DNA of 64,000 nt, from assembly GCA_037074765.1 (NCBI GenBank), contig JBAMDO010000180.1:1-64000 (forward strand), written 5' to 3'. A model generated the notes under the pieces. The model was not told where the DNA came from and made no database searches. It was given only the letters and a program-made list of their open reading frames with translations. Source of the DNA: Mansonella perstans. Lineage: Eukaryota > Nematoda > Chromadorea > Rhabditida > Onchocercidae. A program made the position numbers and the translations under genes. Of this stretch, positions 13,299-31,269 are shown one piece after another. The stretch's first letter is position 1; each line of letters begins with the position of its first letter.

Positions 13299-16200
13299 CT
13301 ACGTGAAACGACGTAATGGGCCATCAATGGGTTTGAATGGAATACGTTTAACAGCTAACACAAATAATTCAAATCAAAATTGGAATGGGAATGAAACGAA
13401 TAGAAATGATAATAACGTTAAAGTAATTATGAGACCGAAAAAGGTTAAAAGAAATAATCGATTAAAAAGGTTTAACAGAAAATTCAAATACGTCTTTACA
13501 GTACAAAAAAAAGACGAAAATTGCAGAAAAAATCTGAATATTTTTTAAAAAGAATTTTTCTCAGGGTAATTTCTGCCCGTCAATTAAAACTTTCAGAGTT
13601 TCCTACTTTTTATTTTGTTTCAATTTTTTAAGTTTATTTTAAAAATTTGATGATTAATTTCATATGATTTCACTTCATTATTAATTTTTACTTACAGTAT
13701 TGTTGGCTAGCACTTAAGTGTTGCGTGACATTTGTTTTCGTCAGCATTTATGTGGATTTGATTGAAAAAAGTTTCGGAAACAAAAAAAAGTAAAACTAAT
13801 TGAATTAATTTAATAGTTTTTTTCAGTTACAGGTTGTTCAAGAAAAGCGACAGCAAAAGTTGATCAGATGTCGACCGCAAAGTACAGCTAATTCATATGC
13901 TTCCTCAATTGGTAAGCTTTAAATTATTTTTGCACTAATTAAGAAATTATATAATTCTTATGTGATGGAAACAATGATTAATTTATGAATTTCATTTGAA
14001 AATAGTAAATAATAATTGAATTTTTAAATAAAAGAATAAAACATAAAAAGAAAAACTTACAAATGGAACCTAAATCAAAAAAAAATGCTAATATTAAAAT
14101 TGCCATTGCTAATTGAATAATTTCCATTTAGCAAATAATAATGAGATGTTGTCAGCAATCTCGGAAATAGTATTATAAATTCGACTCTATTGAGCATCTA
14201 ATTACTGGTCTATTTTGAATAATGGTCAATTGTATTTTAATAATTAACACTAAAATGATGATTTTTTGCAACAAATAGTAATTATATTAGTAACATAACC
14301 GTTTTTTCACTTAATTATCGTAACTTTTAATATTAAAAATTAAAAATACTAGAAGAATTCTAATTCGTTCTTTTTCTTTGTTTAATATATCTCACTGCTT
14401 AAGTTAGTCTGTACTAGAGCTGTTTGCAATCGAAATTTTCGGTAATGCAAACCTAAATTTAGCCTCATCCGGTATGACCGATATCAAATGGCGTAACTCA
14501 CATGCTTCGCCATGTTCATCATTATCAACTAGTTGTCAACATATCCATGATTCATCTAATATGGTTCGTAATATTCTTTTTTTTGAGAACATTTGCAAGA
14601 ACGAAACCTTCTCATAACTAAAAACATATTAATTTATCAAATTTCAAAATCATCTCATTACAATAAAAAAGTGAACAAATTTTAATGACATTGTAAAATT
14701 TTAGTGTAAGTATGAAGGATATTTGGATGAGGAAAAAACAATGATTAACCGTGGCCTAGAAAATGCGAAACGATTAATTGCTTGGTACTGTGAACGTTTA
14801 AAGAGTGTTGAAAAACGGAGCAATTTATTAAAACGAGGATTGGTACCTGTCGTAAGTGTTCAGTCACTGTTGCATTATTAAATCTGTTTATTTACAGCAA
14901 TATTCTTCATTCTTTATTTTTTCAAAAAATTTTATTTCCATTTTAAAATTAAATGTTTTTCCTAAAATTATTATTATTTAAATAACAAAAATAGAAAAAA
15001 AAAACAGAAAAAGTAAATATTAGAGAGAAAATTTCTGAAAAAATTGGCAACAATTATTTTCCATCGCAAAAAATTTATTATGTTTATAAACAAAAATAAA
15101 AGCAAAAATTGATTTTTATTGTTTTTTTAAATTTCCATTTTCCTTACAAAAACAAAATCTTTTCTTCTTTTTTAAACTAATTTGCGAAAAAAAATTTCCG
15201 ACTTTAATTTTAAAAAAAGGAGAACTTTAGATATTCTTAGAACAATTTCTTTCTTTCGCATTTGTCCATTCTGTTCAATAATCGTTTATTTTACCATACA
15301 ATAATGACCTGCGGGAATACGAAATTTAACTTATTGATCACTTGTTGCTCATTGTTTGATATCACTTGTTTGCACATTCCTTGTTTACTCATTGCTCATT
15401 TACTCATTCATTGTTTATCTATTACTTGTTTGCTAATTAATTAGGTTTCACTAATGACAGGATGGAGCTGTACATGAAGAAAAACTCAACTATCTCCGTG
15501 CCCATATTGCTGAACTCAACAGACGGATAACATCATTGATGGAAAGCAGTGATCATTCCTTCCCAACACATTCCAATTTGCAGGTTCCTATCATACGCTC
15601 ATACCACTTTTTTCGGACAAATAGTGGAACCCATAACCATTTTAATTATGCTGAATTCGTATTAACTGAAATTAGTAATGGAATATCAACATTAACGACT
15701 ATTAAATATAAGTATTGAAATTGATATCTGTGTGAAAAAAAATTTATGTGTATAAACGAAACGTAAAAAAAAATTTTTGAATTGAACTTCGAGAATATCA
15801 CTTTTTACTTGAAGAAATAAATATATTATCGTAATTAAAATTAAACGGAATCCAATTTTTTTGGAAACAGTTACATTTCTACGAGGAAGATCAGCTTAGG
15901 TTAAAAATACTAAAATTAAATGCATGCAGATACTCGTTGCATAGAAATTTTAATTATAAAATAAAATTTTATTCAATTTGCTCATTTTTTTCGATATTAA
16001 TCATTTTCATATTTTCATTTAAATTGAAAGGATTTCTGATAAAATTTAATCAAACTTCGGATTTTACAGGAAACAGCAATAGTATTTTACAATACTTTAT
16101 GATTAATTAGCTTAACTTATATTAATTGTTTCAGGTGAAGACACAAATGCCACAACCGAGTGACGATCAAAGCCAATACTATCGACGACAAAATATCAAA

Positions 16201-16867
16201 TTGTGTCAGGTTCGTTTTCTCTACAATACTCAAAATTAGCATTTCCTTTTTCTCTTTGTATTTCTTTTTCTCTCTGTCACTACAAACGAGTAGGTAAACA
16301 AATAAATTAATTATCTGCAGGAATTGGCTGATAAAAATCATTTAATTGAACAACTTCGAAATGAGACCGCTGAAATGAATAAGGAATATAGTAGCGCATT
16401 TCGAAAAGTTCAACCAAAAAGGTTAATTACTATAAAATCGAGATTTACAAAATAATTCAAATCTTTTATTAAAATAGCCCATAATTATATTATTTGGTTT
16501 TTTTTACGGACAATCCAATTACTTTTTTTTTCCAGTGATTAAAATTTTAAATTAGGAAAACAAGATAATTCAAATATGCTTAATTAAAAAAGAATTATTA
16601 GATAAACTTGAAGTTGCTATTTATTGATTGATTGATTATTGAACTCAGCCAGTGATCATTCTAAATATGAATGTATTTTAAATGTTATTACCAATTGATA
16701 ATTCTTTAATAATTCTAGCCTAATCAGATATCAATCTAAAGATGTATATGGACACTTTTAGGTTAACATCATCATCATCATCATCAGCAACAACAACAAC
16801 AAATGCTGAATGTAATCACTACGCTCAATCACATTTATGGTTACCATCGGAGGGAACATTAATGTGA
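13299..16867 (+). CDS. Suppressor-APC-domain (SAPCD-like) coiled-coil protein
   Basis: Exons: 13299-13416 (least sure), 13827-13911 (acceptor could also be 13833), 14418-14563, 14705-14851, 15461-15583, 16135-16209, 16321-16421, 16762-16867 (stop TGA 16865-16867). Phases agree at every join from 13827 on. Exon 14705-14851 holds a helix with DEEKTMINRGLENAK followed by WYCERL. Human SAPCD2 has an equivalent EQEKEVLLQGLEMMA block followed by WYQQQL. Exon 15461 gives a second helix, and 16135-16421 gives RRQNIKLCQELADKNHLI, resembling the SAPCD2 C-terminal coiled coil. SAPCD2 is known in vertebrates as a cell-cycle and cortical polarity protein; a similar role here is inference. The N-terminal EF-hand-like part of SAPCD2 was not found, so the true 5' end probably lies upstream of 13299. 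The linker is Asn- and Ser-rich. The last exon starts with a TCA/ACA microsatellite coding Ser6-Ala-Thr4. Confidence 0.72.
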
Positions 16868-18418
16868 ATACTGTAATAGAACGAAATATTTACATAAAAA
16901 TTGAATAAAATGAAATAATTTCAAATGATATGCAAATACGCCAATATCAAACGACACCAAATGATATATGCAAATATATCGATCATATTTAACAAAACAT
17001 GGCAATGATTAAGAAATATGCCTTCTAGATGCGAATTTTGGTGATTTGATTTAATGATCTATTTTGATTTCATCAAATGACTCATCCTTCTTTTCATTTT
17101 AAATACTAATTTTTACAAGCCATTTTCTCTTTCTAATACATTTGTTGCACGCTTTCTGCTTTTCTCTTTTAACGCCAAAATGCGACTTAAATCGGAAAGA
17201 AGAATTTTATGCTTTTTTTTAGTCTAATCTAAAAGACTGGAATACAGCAGGTAAAGAATTAAAAATTAAGCAGCTATTAACTGAGTTCTGGAAAAAAAGA
17301 AAAAATCCTAAAAAAAAAAACCGATAAAGGAAGCTTGGGATGAATTTTTAAGTCAGCATGGTTTGGTTGATTTAGAGTTAAGCAGTTTAAGAATAATTGG
17401 ATAGCCAATTCGATGATTCTAACAGATTTGGCTTGGCATCATCAAATGATTCTATTCAAAAATTTTGATAATTATATTTTGCTCTTCTCATTAGCATTAT
17501 ATGCAACCCTTTGAAACAATAACCTGCTCCATCATATTTGTGGTAAAAATTTTAACCTCTTTTTTAAATACTAAGTTAAGCAGTTTTAATTTATCATCAA
17601 AGTATACGTGGACAGACAATTTGAAAGTTAAGCATCAACAAATCATCCTTAAATAGTATTCAAAATCACAAAAAATAGTATAGTTTCCACGTCGCATACA
17701 TAAGGTCAGAGAATGCTTGCTAATATGAGCTATTCAGTAAACAAGTACTACAATCTTTAATTAAAAATGCTTAATCCGCAGCAAGGTAATATTAAGTAAG
17801 TGGACACTATTCCTAAAATATATAAACAGTGCTGAATATCAGAAATGAAATCCAGGAAGTATACAAATGAGCGGAAAACATTAATGATGAGGAAACATTG
17901 ATGAATAAATCAAGAAGCGGAATGGATCCAAATCAATATAAATTCTGTGATATTCGCTAATTTTATTACTCCAAATCACAAGCAAATATTTTACGAACAA
18001 TATTAGCCATATGGTATTAAATTCTATGCTTTAAATATCATAAAAATTTCCAGAAGCAGTCCAATATGTATTTTTTTCTGAATGTTTCTGAGTGTCGCGG
18101 AAATAACGAATACGAAATGACTAGTGTATGCCTTACGTATGTGATACGCCGCGAATTAAATCATTTCGCAAAAATAATCCATAATTGTTTTCACAGAAAG
18201 TTTTCCTACCAATGATAATATTTATCACAGACTAGTTACCAATTTTATATGTGAAATTCGGTAAAGTAAACGATAGATGATATAAACTCACAATATGTTT
18301 AGAACATGTACTACCATAAACGGTACGCGCAATAGAATCAGAAAAACCAGGTTCTTGTAACTTGAAAGAGAAAAGGAATAACAAAACATATTACAAACAG
18401 TTTTGAGTAACCAATATT
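16868..18418. other. Intergenic, with a coding-like but broken segment near 17.2-17.4 kb
   Basis: Lies between the SAPCD-like stop and the LETM1 stop, two convergent genes. Most is featureless AT-rich DNA. At 17235-17404 a frame reads KELKIKQLLTEFWKKRKNP and meets a run of A; in a shifted frame it continues EAWDEFLSQHGLVDLELSS to a stop. This is described under findings. Confidence 0.5.
16904..16909 (+). terminator. Poly(A) signal AATAAA for the SAPCD-like gene
   Basis: Canonical hexamer 37 bases after the stop codon. Confidence 0.6.
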
Positions 18419-23488
<5,070 letters not shown>

Positions 23489-25018
23489 GATATGCAATGT
23501 ATATTACACCAATCACTGCTTACCACAAAACGTGATATCTGAAATAAACAGTTAGTATAATACTTGAATGAATGGAACAATTAATGGGATACCTTCTCTC
23601 GTACAATAAAACATCAAACACATTGTGCCTAGATACAAAATGCCATTCAAAATGCTAAAAATCATACCTAATTTACTTTAATATTATCATACTAATACAG
23701 TTGATAATATTTGAAAATTTTTAGCAATATCGATATAATTTTCAAAATTACGATTTTCCAGGACTATGAATTCAAGACGTAAAATAAACGCAGAAAATAC
23801 CTCATATAGATGTAAAAAATCATTTCTTATACTTAATCATTAAGTGAATTTTTAACTTGAAGTTTTTAACCATCTTTCAACTACAGAAAACATTTTAGTT
23901 AATGTAATACTAAAATTTATTAATCAGTATCACTACATAACGATTAGATTATAACATTACATTATGGATCTATCATCTCTTGAAATTTTCTCTCCTAATT
24001 TGACTGTTCATAATTAACATAACTTGCAAGTATTATATGTATGATATTATTTACATGAAATGTTACAGACGTAACAAATTAATCTCTTCAAATCTAATTT
24101 TCTAAAAAATCAACCATAATTTTAATGGTAACAATGTATTGTGTTAAACGTATGTTAAACTTATGATAAACTAATTTCATACTTGTTGTTAACCATCACA
24201 AATAAATAAGTTTCGATTATCACCTTTATCTCTCCCTCCTTCTCTCCCTCCCTCCCTGATATATCCTGTGTTAGTTCATTTAAATTTAAATGAAAACTTT
24301 TAATTTATCTTTTTTTTTTCATCTTTACAATATATTGGTTCATAGAAATAGTTTCAGATCGAACTACTCTCTTACCTAAACTTAACCTTTATCATTTCAC
24401 CACATTATCATCGCTATTCCTTCTTATTAACATTCCTATGTTGTTTTGCCATTTTACTTTTTATGGAAAAGTTAAATTTAAATGGAAATATTTTTTATAC
24501 TAATTACAACTTATCGTAAAAGCAATGATTCTTACTGAGCAATTGACATAAAATTTTATCAACAGAATGAATATATTTAAATGAAGTACTTTAGCAGGTA
24601 AGTGAATTGATGTTAAATTTATTTGTGGTGTAGATAAGTTGATATTAGAAATTATGATGGCTACAAAAATTGTAAGAATTTGGTGATAAACCTGAAATCT
24701 GGAAACAATAATTTAGTGAGAAGTGTAATCAAATCAGTTAATGAGTATTTTACGAGATGAATGGAAAAAGATAAAAATGCAATAATGCAATTAAAATGAA
24801 AGAAGAAAACGTGAGATTAAAACATGCCACCAGAGATTTTAGTTGAAACTTTGTTTAATAGCAAAAGTTCGTGTTGATTATGCGACAGGCATGGAATTAA
24901 TTTACTACGACTTTCGTATAATTCGCTATTCGATGGCACACGGGATTATGCAGTGGAACGTGCAGTAAAGGGAGCGTAGACTGCGGGACGGGGAGCTGGA
25001 GACGTGAATTGTTGGGTT
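23489..25018. promoter_or_regulatory. Divergent 5' region between LETM1 and RINT1
   Basis: 1.5 kb between two outward-facing start codons, so it must hold both promoters. I see no TATA box I would trust. A pyrimidine-rich CTCTCCCTCC tract lies at 24229-24258. GC content rises sharply just before the RINT1 ATG (about 24940-25015), consistent with a 5' UTR or promoter there. Confidence 0.45.
24229..24258. repeat. CT-rich pyrimidine tract
   Basis: CTCCCT/CTTCTC units in the LETM1-RINT1 spacer. Confidence 0.6.
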
Positions 25019-28000
25019 ATGGTAGAAGCAAGTGTCGATTCTGAGAATTCTCAGGTTGTTTTTTTCGTGTTCAAACTTTTTTCTGTTCGATATAAGCATT
25101 TATAAGGTCCTGCAAACTGTTCGTTCATACGCAAATGAAATCATCTAACTTGCAAGCATTGTTACATGCACTTACGCAGCGGATAAAGTATTAAAAAGTC
25201 TTTTTTGCAATGATTTTAACGCCAAAAATAACTCTTAACTGGCAAAAAAATTATTGCATTATCACTGTTCCTGGAATTATTTTAATTAGTTTTATTTCAT
25301 GATTTTTATTTTGCTTATAAATATTGCATGTTATAGGTTTTAGAATTAGCGGAAAGATTGGGTAAGTTATGTAACACCAATGTTCATGAGTATTTCCGAG
25401 GTTTCCGTGCTATTCAGGATGAGCTGGATGCAGAACAGTGTAAAATTCAAGTAAGGATATCCTTGTTCTCGCTACTTAGGTCAGAATGTCATGACTGTTA
25501 AAAAGATGATCAGAACTCTAATAATGAAACACCGAAATATTGAAACTAGCATATCATATCTGAATGATGCCAAACTTGATAATATCGATTTACCACAATA
25601 TTTAGAATATTATTTCTTCAAAGTATTCTTTTGAGCGCACTTCTTATTTATCTCATTTTTTATGAAGAGTTAAATGTAGGATTTCCTTGGAAGATCTGGA
25701 GGTACCCAACTGATATATCTTGAGAAGTTAAAGCTATCCAAATTGAGTCAGGAAGGTTTTGATCATAGGAGAGGGTATGTTATATGCACGAGGATCTGCC
25801 AATTCAACTGTCACGTTTGCGATCTTATCGGAAGAAGTTGGTTCGCTTGAAACAGAAGATACAGGATGCTTTGAAGAACTATCACAGTAAACAAGAGCAA
25901 TTGTGGTCTTCGCTTAAGCAGGTCACTTTTTGTGATTAACTCTAGTCTGTTATTTTCGTTATTTTGGATTATTGCAGTTTCCTAATCTTAACTTCCAATA
26001 AATCGATCTGAGCATCCCTTTACATTTATGGGGCTGGACGAGGTGTTTTTTTTTTTTTTTATTCTCAATCGTTTCGACTTAAATTCGCAGTAAGAAAATA
26101 TTACTTTGAAAAAAACACATCGTTCAGAATGCGCCAGATATTCACGACCGTTTGGAATGTGTTGCGCAGCAAATGAAGGAATTGAATTACCTTAAGGCCG
26201 CTCACAAGCTGACGCTTGTAAAATCAAAGATCAAGAAAGAGATAAATATTTCTAACTTTTCTGCTGTGTTTGACGATATCCAGTCTTTGAAGCAGAGTGA
26301 CAGTGCGGATTTGCAGTTGGTATGTGTAGAATATTCTAAAATAGAGAAACATTGTCAGTAATATCTAGAAATGAGTTAAAAAGATAGTTGGAGAGATCTC
26401 CCACTTTCAGTATACTTGAATGTAAGTGTTTCGGAAAGCAGTTGAGGAAACAGAGGCTTGGAAACATGTTTTTTTCAACTTTTTAAGTATGAAGCTGTTC
26501 AGGATGAAAATGAAGCTAAAGATATTGATAGAATCAGGAAGCAGTTGCTCAGTGAAACAGAACGGCTTGTTTCTAATTCTCTTAAAACTTTGCTGACTAA
26601 AATTCATTACCCACTTGAAGAAGCTATTGATCTCAAGACTCATCAGAAGCTGATTCAACAAATCGCCATTTTGCTGAAGTGTGTCAGTTTCATGGATGAT
26701 GGCAATATTGCCTCGCACTGTGATAGGTACAGTTTTGAAACAACTTTGAGAAGTTTACATCTGCCTAATGCACTCACTGTATAGCGAAAATCTTAAGAAA
26801 AAGAAATTTAAGACGAAAATCTTAGCTTTAAGAATATAAACCTCTTTATATATTTGCATGTAAATCACATTCATACTGCAAGGTTTCAATCGATTTTATT
26901 CAAGATCGAAAATTTTGACGGTATTAGTTATCCCAGTGGAAAGGCGATTCCAGTATCATTTTTTCGCGGAGCAAAAAACAAATGACCCATCTAAACCAGA
27001 GTGGTTTTTTACACAGATACTGAATTGGATAATAGCAAACATCGACCTGATTGGCGCTATTTCGCTACAAATTTTCGAGGACAAAGTGAACTTTGATTTC
27101 TTCTGGAATGTTAAAGGGAATAAGAAACATTTTGCCATCTTCTGGAAGCAGAGAATCGAAATAATACTTTCAAGCAAAACTTATGGATCCCTTTTTTAAG
27201 TTAACGTAAAATTCTTTTTTAAGGCTGAACAAAGTGAAATAATGAATGAATATGTGAATAAGCTGGTGAATTTCGCGCAAAAAAAAGTGCAAAATATTCT
27301 TAAAAAAGTGCAGGACGATCCTGAACTATTCTCTCATCTTATTGATGAGTGCGTCGCTTTTGAAAATGAGTTGCAAGGTAAAGTATTTTTTTTTTCTGTA
27401 ATGTACAAATATCAGTGTTATGGTCGGCTGAAGAAATTTTGTCATCGTGTTTGACTGGAAATGCTATTTCGTCTAAACTATAGACATTCCATTTATTTTT
27501 CTCTTCATATTCCTCTGTCGTTTCAATTACTTATGATATTTAGATATTGCTTTTTCTACGCGTCCGGGTAATGTTCTGTCGGTTTTATGCGAAGATATTT
27601 ATTTATTGAAGTGGCTGCAGCTCGAACGTGAGAGCTGTATCGCAGGAGTAGAGAATGCGCTTTGCGGAGAAGACTGCTGGAATAATCGATATCACACCTT
27701 TTCAGATGTTGACATGGTTCATACAGTTATATATTTTTTGAAGTTATTGGTAATTTGAATATTTGGACATCAGGAAGTACATGGAGAAAAGAAAAAGAAT
27801 TGTTTCAGCAACAAGTACCAGAATGTACTGATCAGTTTTTTTTGATGATCGAATCAATTACGGAGCGTTATCGTTGGATAGAAAATGTGGATGTGCAGGC
27901 GCAGTTCCTGAACGTGCAGGTAAATGTTTTTGGCCAGTTGCTAAATAGTGAGGAAAGAAAGAAAAATGACTAAATATTGGATTTCATCATTGCTTTAATG

Positions 28001-29767
28001 CATTTAATCTTTTAATGTTTACACAGTCGTCATTATATAGATAAAAGATTTGAAAGGTGTAGTAGTTGCCATTAGGAGGTCTAGGATACCATGCAAAAAG
28101 TTAAATATTGTTATCTGTGAGCTTTTTAGGAAAACAGTATCATCCTTATTTGTAGATATTCATGTTGGATGATTTCCGATTACGCCTTATACATATCTCT
28201 CAGCAGCTTTCCTCTCCATGGCAAAAGCCATTCATTCAGATCTTAAACTCTGCTTGGTATAGTTTGATTTAAATGATCTAAATTTTTTTTTAAAAACAAT
28301 AGGCTTGTAAGAAGTTGTTTGCGAAAAGATATGAGTAAAAATCATAGAATTGCATTAACTGTTTTTGAACCAGCGAGAAATTGCTCTCTATTATTGTTTT
28401 TATTAGAAGTTTAATGAAAACATTAAATAACAATATGCAAATGCAAATAGTTCTAACAAATTTGTTTATTTGCATCATTCGCTATTCTAGACAATCGTAT
28501 AGTTGCATTAACATAGGTACATAGCTTATATGTTGGATGAATGGAATGAAGTGGATATATTCATACGTATCCAAGCATTGGGGAAGAAAGCGCATTTTCG
28601 AGGTGCTTTCGAAGATGTAGCCAGTATGTACAGACATTTATGGCGACAAAGGGCCGAAGATCTCACATCGGCATTCTATCAGCACATCCTTGTATCACTG
28701 AGTTGTTACCAACGCGAACAGTGGTATTTCTTTTTAATCTTCAACTTATAGATTATAGCTAGGAATATTCCTAAAGAAGTTTGGTGTTTTAAAACTATCT
28801 ATTGCTATCTGGCTGCAGCTTCATTTTGGTGAATAATGATATGTAAGGGCAATGTATATTATATAGAACTTCTAAGAAAAAACGTAATTCTGATAATAAA
28901 GGCCGTAAGAAATAATTGTACCATGCAATGAATTGTAAATGTAATTATTGGAAGATGATATGATTAAGAAATGATCATTATTCGTGCAGATTTTTTTGAA
29001 AAACACGTACGTATTATAGGTATTCGTGGGAAGCAAGCAAACCGTTCGATCTAACTCCCTCATTTTGTCCATTTCTGCTAGAAGTGCGGCGACTTCTCGG
29101 ACATGTTAATAATGCTGTGTCGCCTCACTCTGCTACTAAACTTTATGAAATGCTAAATGAAAAAGTGGCAGAAGTATTGCTGGAGATGATTACAACTGTA
29201 CGACTCAAGTGAATATTCCGTTTATTTCTATATTTCTTTTTTTTTCATCTGTTTGAATCAAATAAGTTATAGATCTCAGAATTGTGGAAATGTCCAAGTG
29301 ATGAATTTCTTTAACCTTAAAATATATATTCAGTGGATATGGAGCTGCTCAGATACTTTACGATACAACAAACAGTCTTATCCCTGTACTTAACTCTTTG
29401 TACAGTCATCATACTACCGCTATTAATCTAGAAACCCTCGATGAACCGGTATGTTATTTTGATCCGTAATGAAAAAGTGAGAAATCCTGGTAATTTTTTG
29501 AAAATAAGAAGAAAAGTTCAGGTGGAGTTTTTCACGGCATTGTATTTCCAGAAATTTGTGGAAGTCATATCGTGCCTGAAAATACTATCTCAATCTACGG
29601 GTACAGCAATTCTCTTGTACGAGGAGCTAAAACGAACAACGGATGATTTGACACCGTCATTACTTGAACCGTTCGATGCAGCAACACTAGGACGTGAACG
29701 AGTTTTAGAACTGTTAAAGCATCGTTCGGATCTGCAGTTGACAAGTGGTGAAGCTGTGAAGTTCTAA
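25019..29767 (+). CDS. RINT1: RINT1 (RAD50-interacting protein 1 / Tip20 family) vesicle tether subunit
   Basis: Subunit of the NRZ complex (NAG-RINT1-ZW10, yeast Dsl1), which tethers Golgi-derived vesicles at the ER. Fourteen exons: 25019-25054, 25337-25450, 25769-25921, 26128-26319, 26488-26726, 26905-27085, 27224-27377, 27544-27716, 27809-27919, 28156-28256, 28517-28723, 29020-29208, 29334-29448, 29552-29767 (stop TAA). Phases close exactly, giving 726 residues (human about 790). Residues about 10-165 are coiled coil. The RINT1/TIP20 domain follows: FQYHFF and SKPEWFFTQILNWI (exon 26905) match human FRYHF and SKPEWYLAQVLMWI. The NGYGAAQILYD block (exon 29334) matches human NEGGAAQLQFD. The third-exon acceptor could also be 25793 (eight residues shorter). 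No sign of damage. Confidence 0.95.
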
Positions 29768-30532
29768 TTATGCTTAATATATCGAATTTAGGTTATCTCT
29801 GTATTCCATATTGTTCCATAATAATGATCCATAATCAACTTATGCTGATTATTTTCATAAATTAGATTTTAAACCGACGAATCATACTTTTTTCATATCA
29901 TCGCAAATAGTGAGATTTGAAAAATTTTACATACTTTCCCTGGTTCATATCTCTTCGCATTCGGTTTCATTAAAAAATTTGGTTGCATACAACTAGGAAT
30001 GCAGGATAAAATGATAACAGAAATAGAGAAGGATTATGCTAACATTTACCAATACTCGAGCCCCCTCATCAGATATTTTGGGTCGTCATCTGATGAATAC
30101 TAAATAAGACTGAAAATGTGTCGTGAGAAACAGGGAGCAACAACGTCAAAAGATAACCATTTCCTTTAATTCCTAAACTATCTTAGAAGCAAGATATCTT
30201 TACTGCGACAAGTTATTTCCTGACGGTATCTTTTGTTTCCTTCTCTGTTGAAAAGAGAGTGATCTTGAAAATAAGATAAGCAATGGACTATGAAATGTGA
30301 TTTCCCAGTTCTTATTCAATTACTATTTTTCTTTAAATATCAGCTGAAACCAGCATATAGGTGCAGCGAATAAAAAGATAACGAAAAGTTTCTTCATTGC
30401 ATTTTCAAATATGCCATGATGACAAATTAATATCACTTTACGAAAGTTTTATTATAGAAAAGCTAAATAATTATTATTTGGAAGATGGCTAGTTCTATTG
30501 TTCTGGCATCATCGGAAGATATTCATGAATGG

Positions 30533-31048
30533 TTACTTCATAACTTGTTCTGCTGCATGCTTGATGCAGTCTACACAATTTTGATTCTCAGGACCCGATA
30601 GAAAAGATGCCGCCCAAATAAGGTAATGTTATGACTGGAAACTGTCATTTCCGGCCATAACTCAATGACTTCATAGCAATGTAGAGGTATGTGAGAAGAG
30701 CATATTATATCCATGAATAGTAGTTACTGAAAGGTATTAACTGAGTGCAGAATAAAGTACTGGAAACAATCAAACCGATTTCTAGCCGTTCCACAGTACT
30801 GACTGCTATTTCATCAAATTTCAAACAACAAAGATCATAAATCATAAATGAAGTTCCTAAGAAGACAGGGAAAAAATTGAGAAAATATATAAAAACAATA
30901 ATCGAAATATGGGAAAATGGATGAACTGAAAGCATGATTTGAGCAATGGTAATACTTATATCAATAAAATCAAAGAGATGAAGTAATCAGGCTATCGCAT
31001 TACCTCAAGAGAAAGATTTCTAGTTCGTAAATCTAAAAAAATCTTCAT
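30533..31048 (-). CDS. Possible small unrecognised gene downstream of kle-2 (tentative)
   Basis: On the minus strand an ATG at 31048 opens 15 codons (MKIFLDLRTRNLSLE) that run exactly into a GTAATG donor at 31003. The start of this peptide vaguely recalls the first strand pair of a ubiquitin fold. A splice-acceptor-like GCTGCTCAG lies 17 bases before the ATG (AG at 31067-31066), 203 bases beyond the kle-2 stop. Farther on, a strong acceptor (CTTCTTAG near 30879) precedes a Cys-containing open stretch. An open frame ending at 30535-30533 reads ENQNCVDCIKHAAEQVMK then stop. I could not join these segments with consistent phases, so the exon structure is unknown and part or all may be chance. 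Confidence 0.2.
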
Positions 31049-31157
31049 TTTCTTTTCTTGCCTCCCTGAGCAGCTAGGCATATAACATATAGCCACGGCG
31101 CTAGCCGAAGAAGTGGAGAAAATGAGATTTTTTTAAAATAAGACTGCTTTTTTCACT

Positions 31158-31163
31158 TTTATT
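31158..31163 (-). terminator. Poly(A) signal AATAAA for kle-2
   Basis: TTTATT on the + strand, 107 bases beyond the kle-2 stop. Confidence 0.4.
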
Positions 31164-31269
31164 AGGAATGCTTATTTCTTGAGGTTTTCGACATTTAAAA
31201 TATATAAAAAAGAGATAAATCTCTGAAAGCTTTTTGAATGCGCACTCTTGTAGAGATTTCATCCAGCGC

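Larger units (their letters stand above)
29768..31269. other. Spacer between convergent RINT1 and kle-2
   Basis: Contains 3' UTRs of both genes and a possible small minus-strand gene (30533-31048, separate entry). An AATAAA read on the minus strand at 31163-31158 lies about 107 bases beyond the kle-2 stop. Confidence 0.55.

Noticed and set aside
26407..26718. 103-codon minus-strand frame
   Set aside because: Complement of a RINT1 exon (26488-26726) that fits the family and phases on the + strand.
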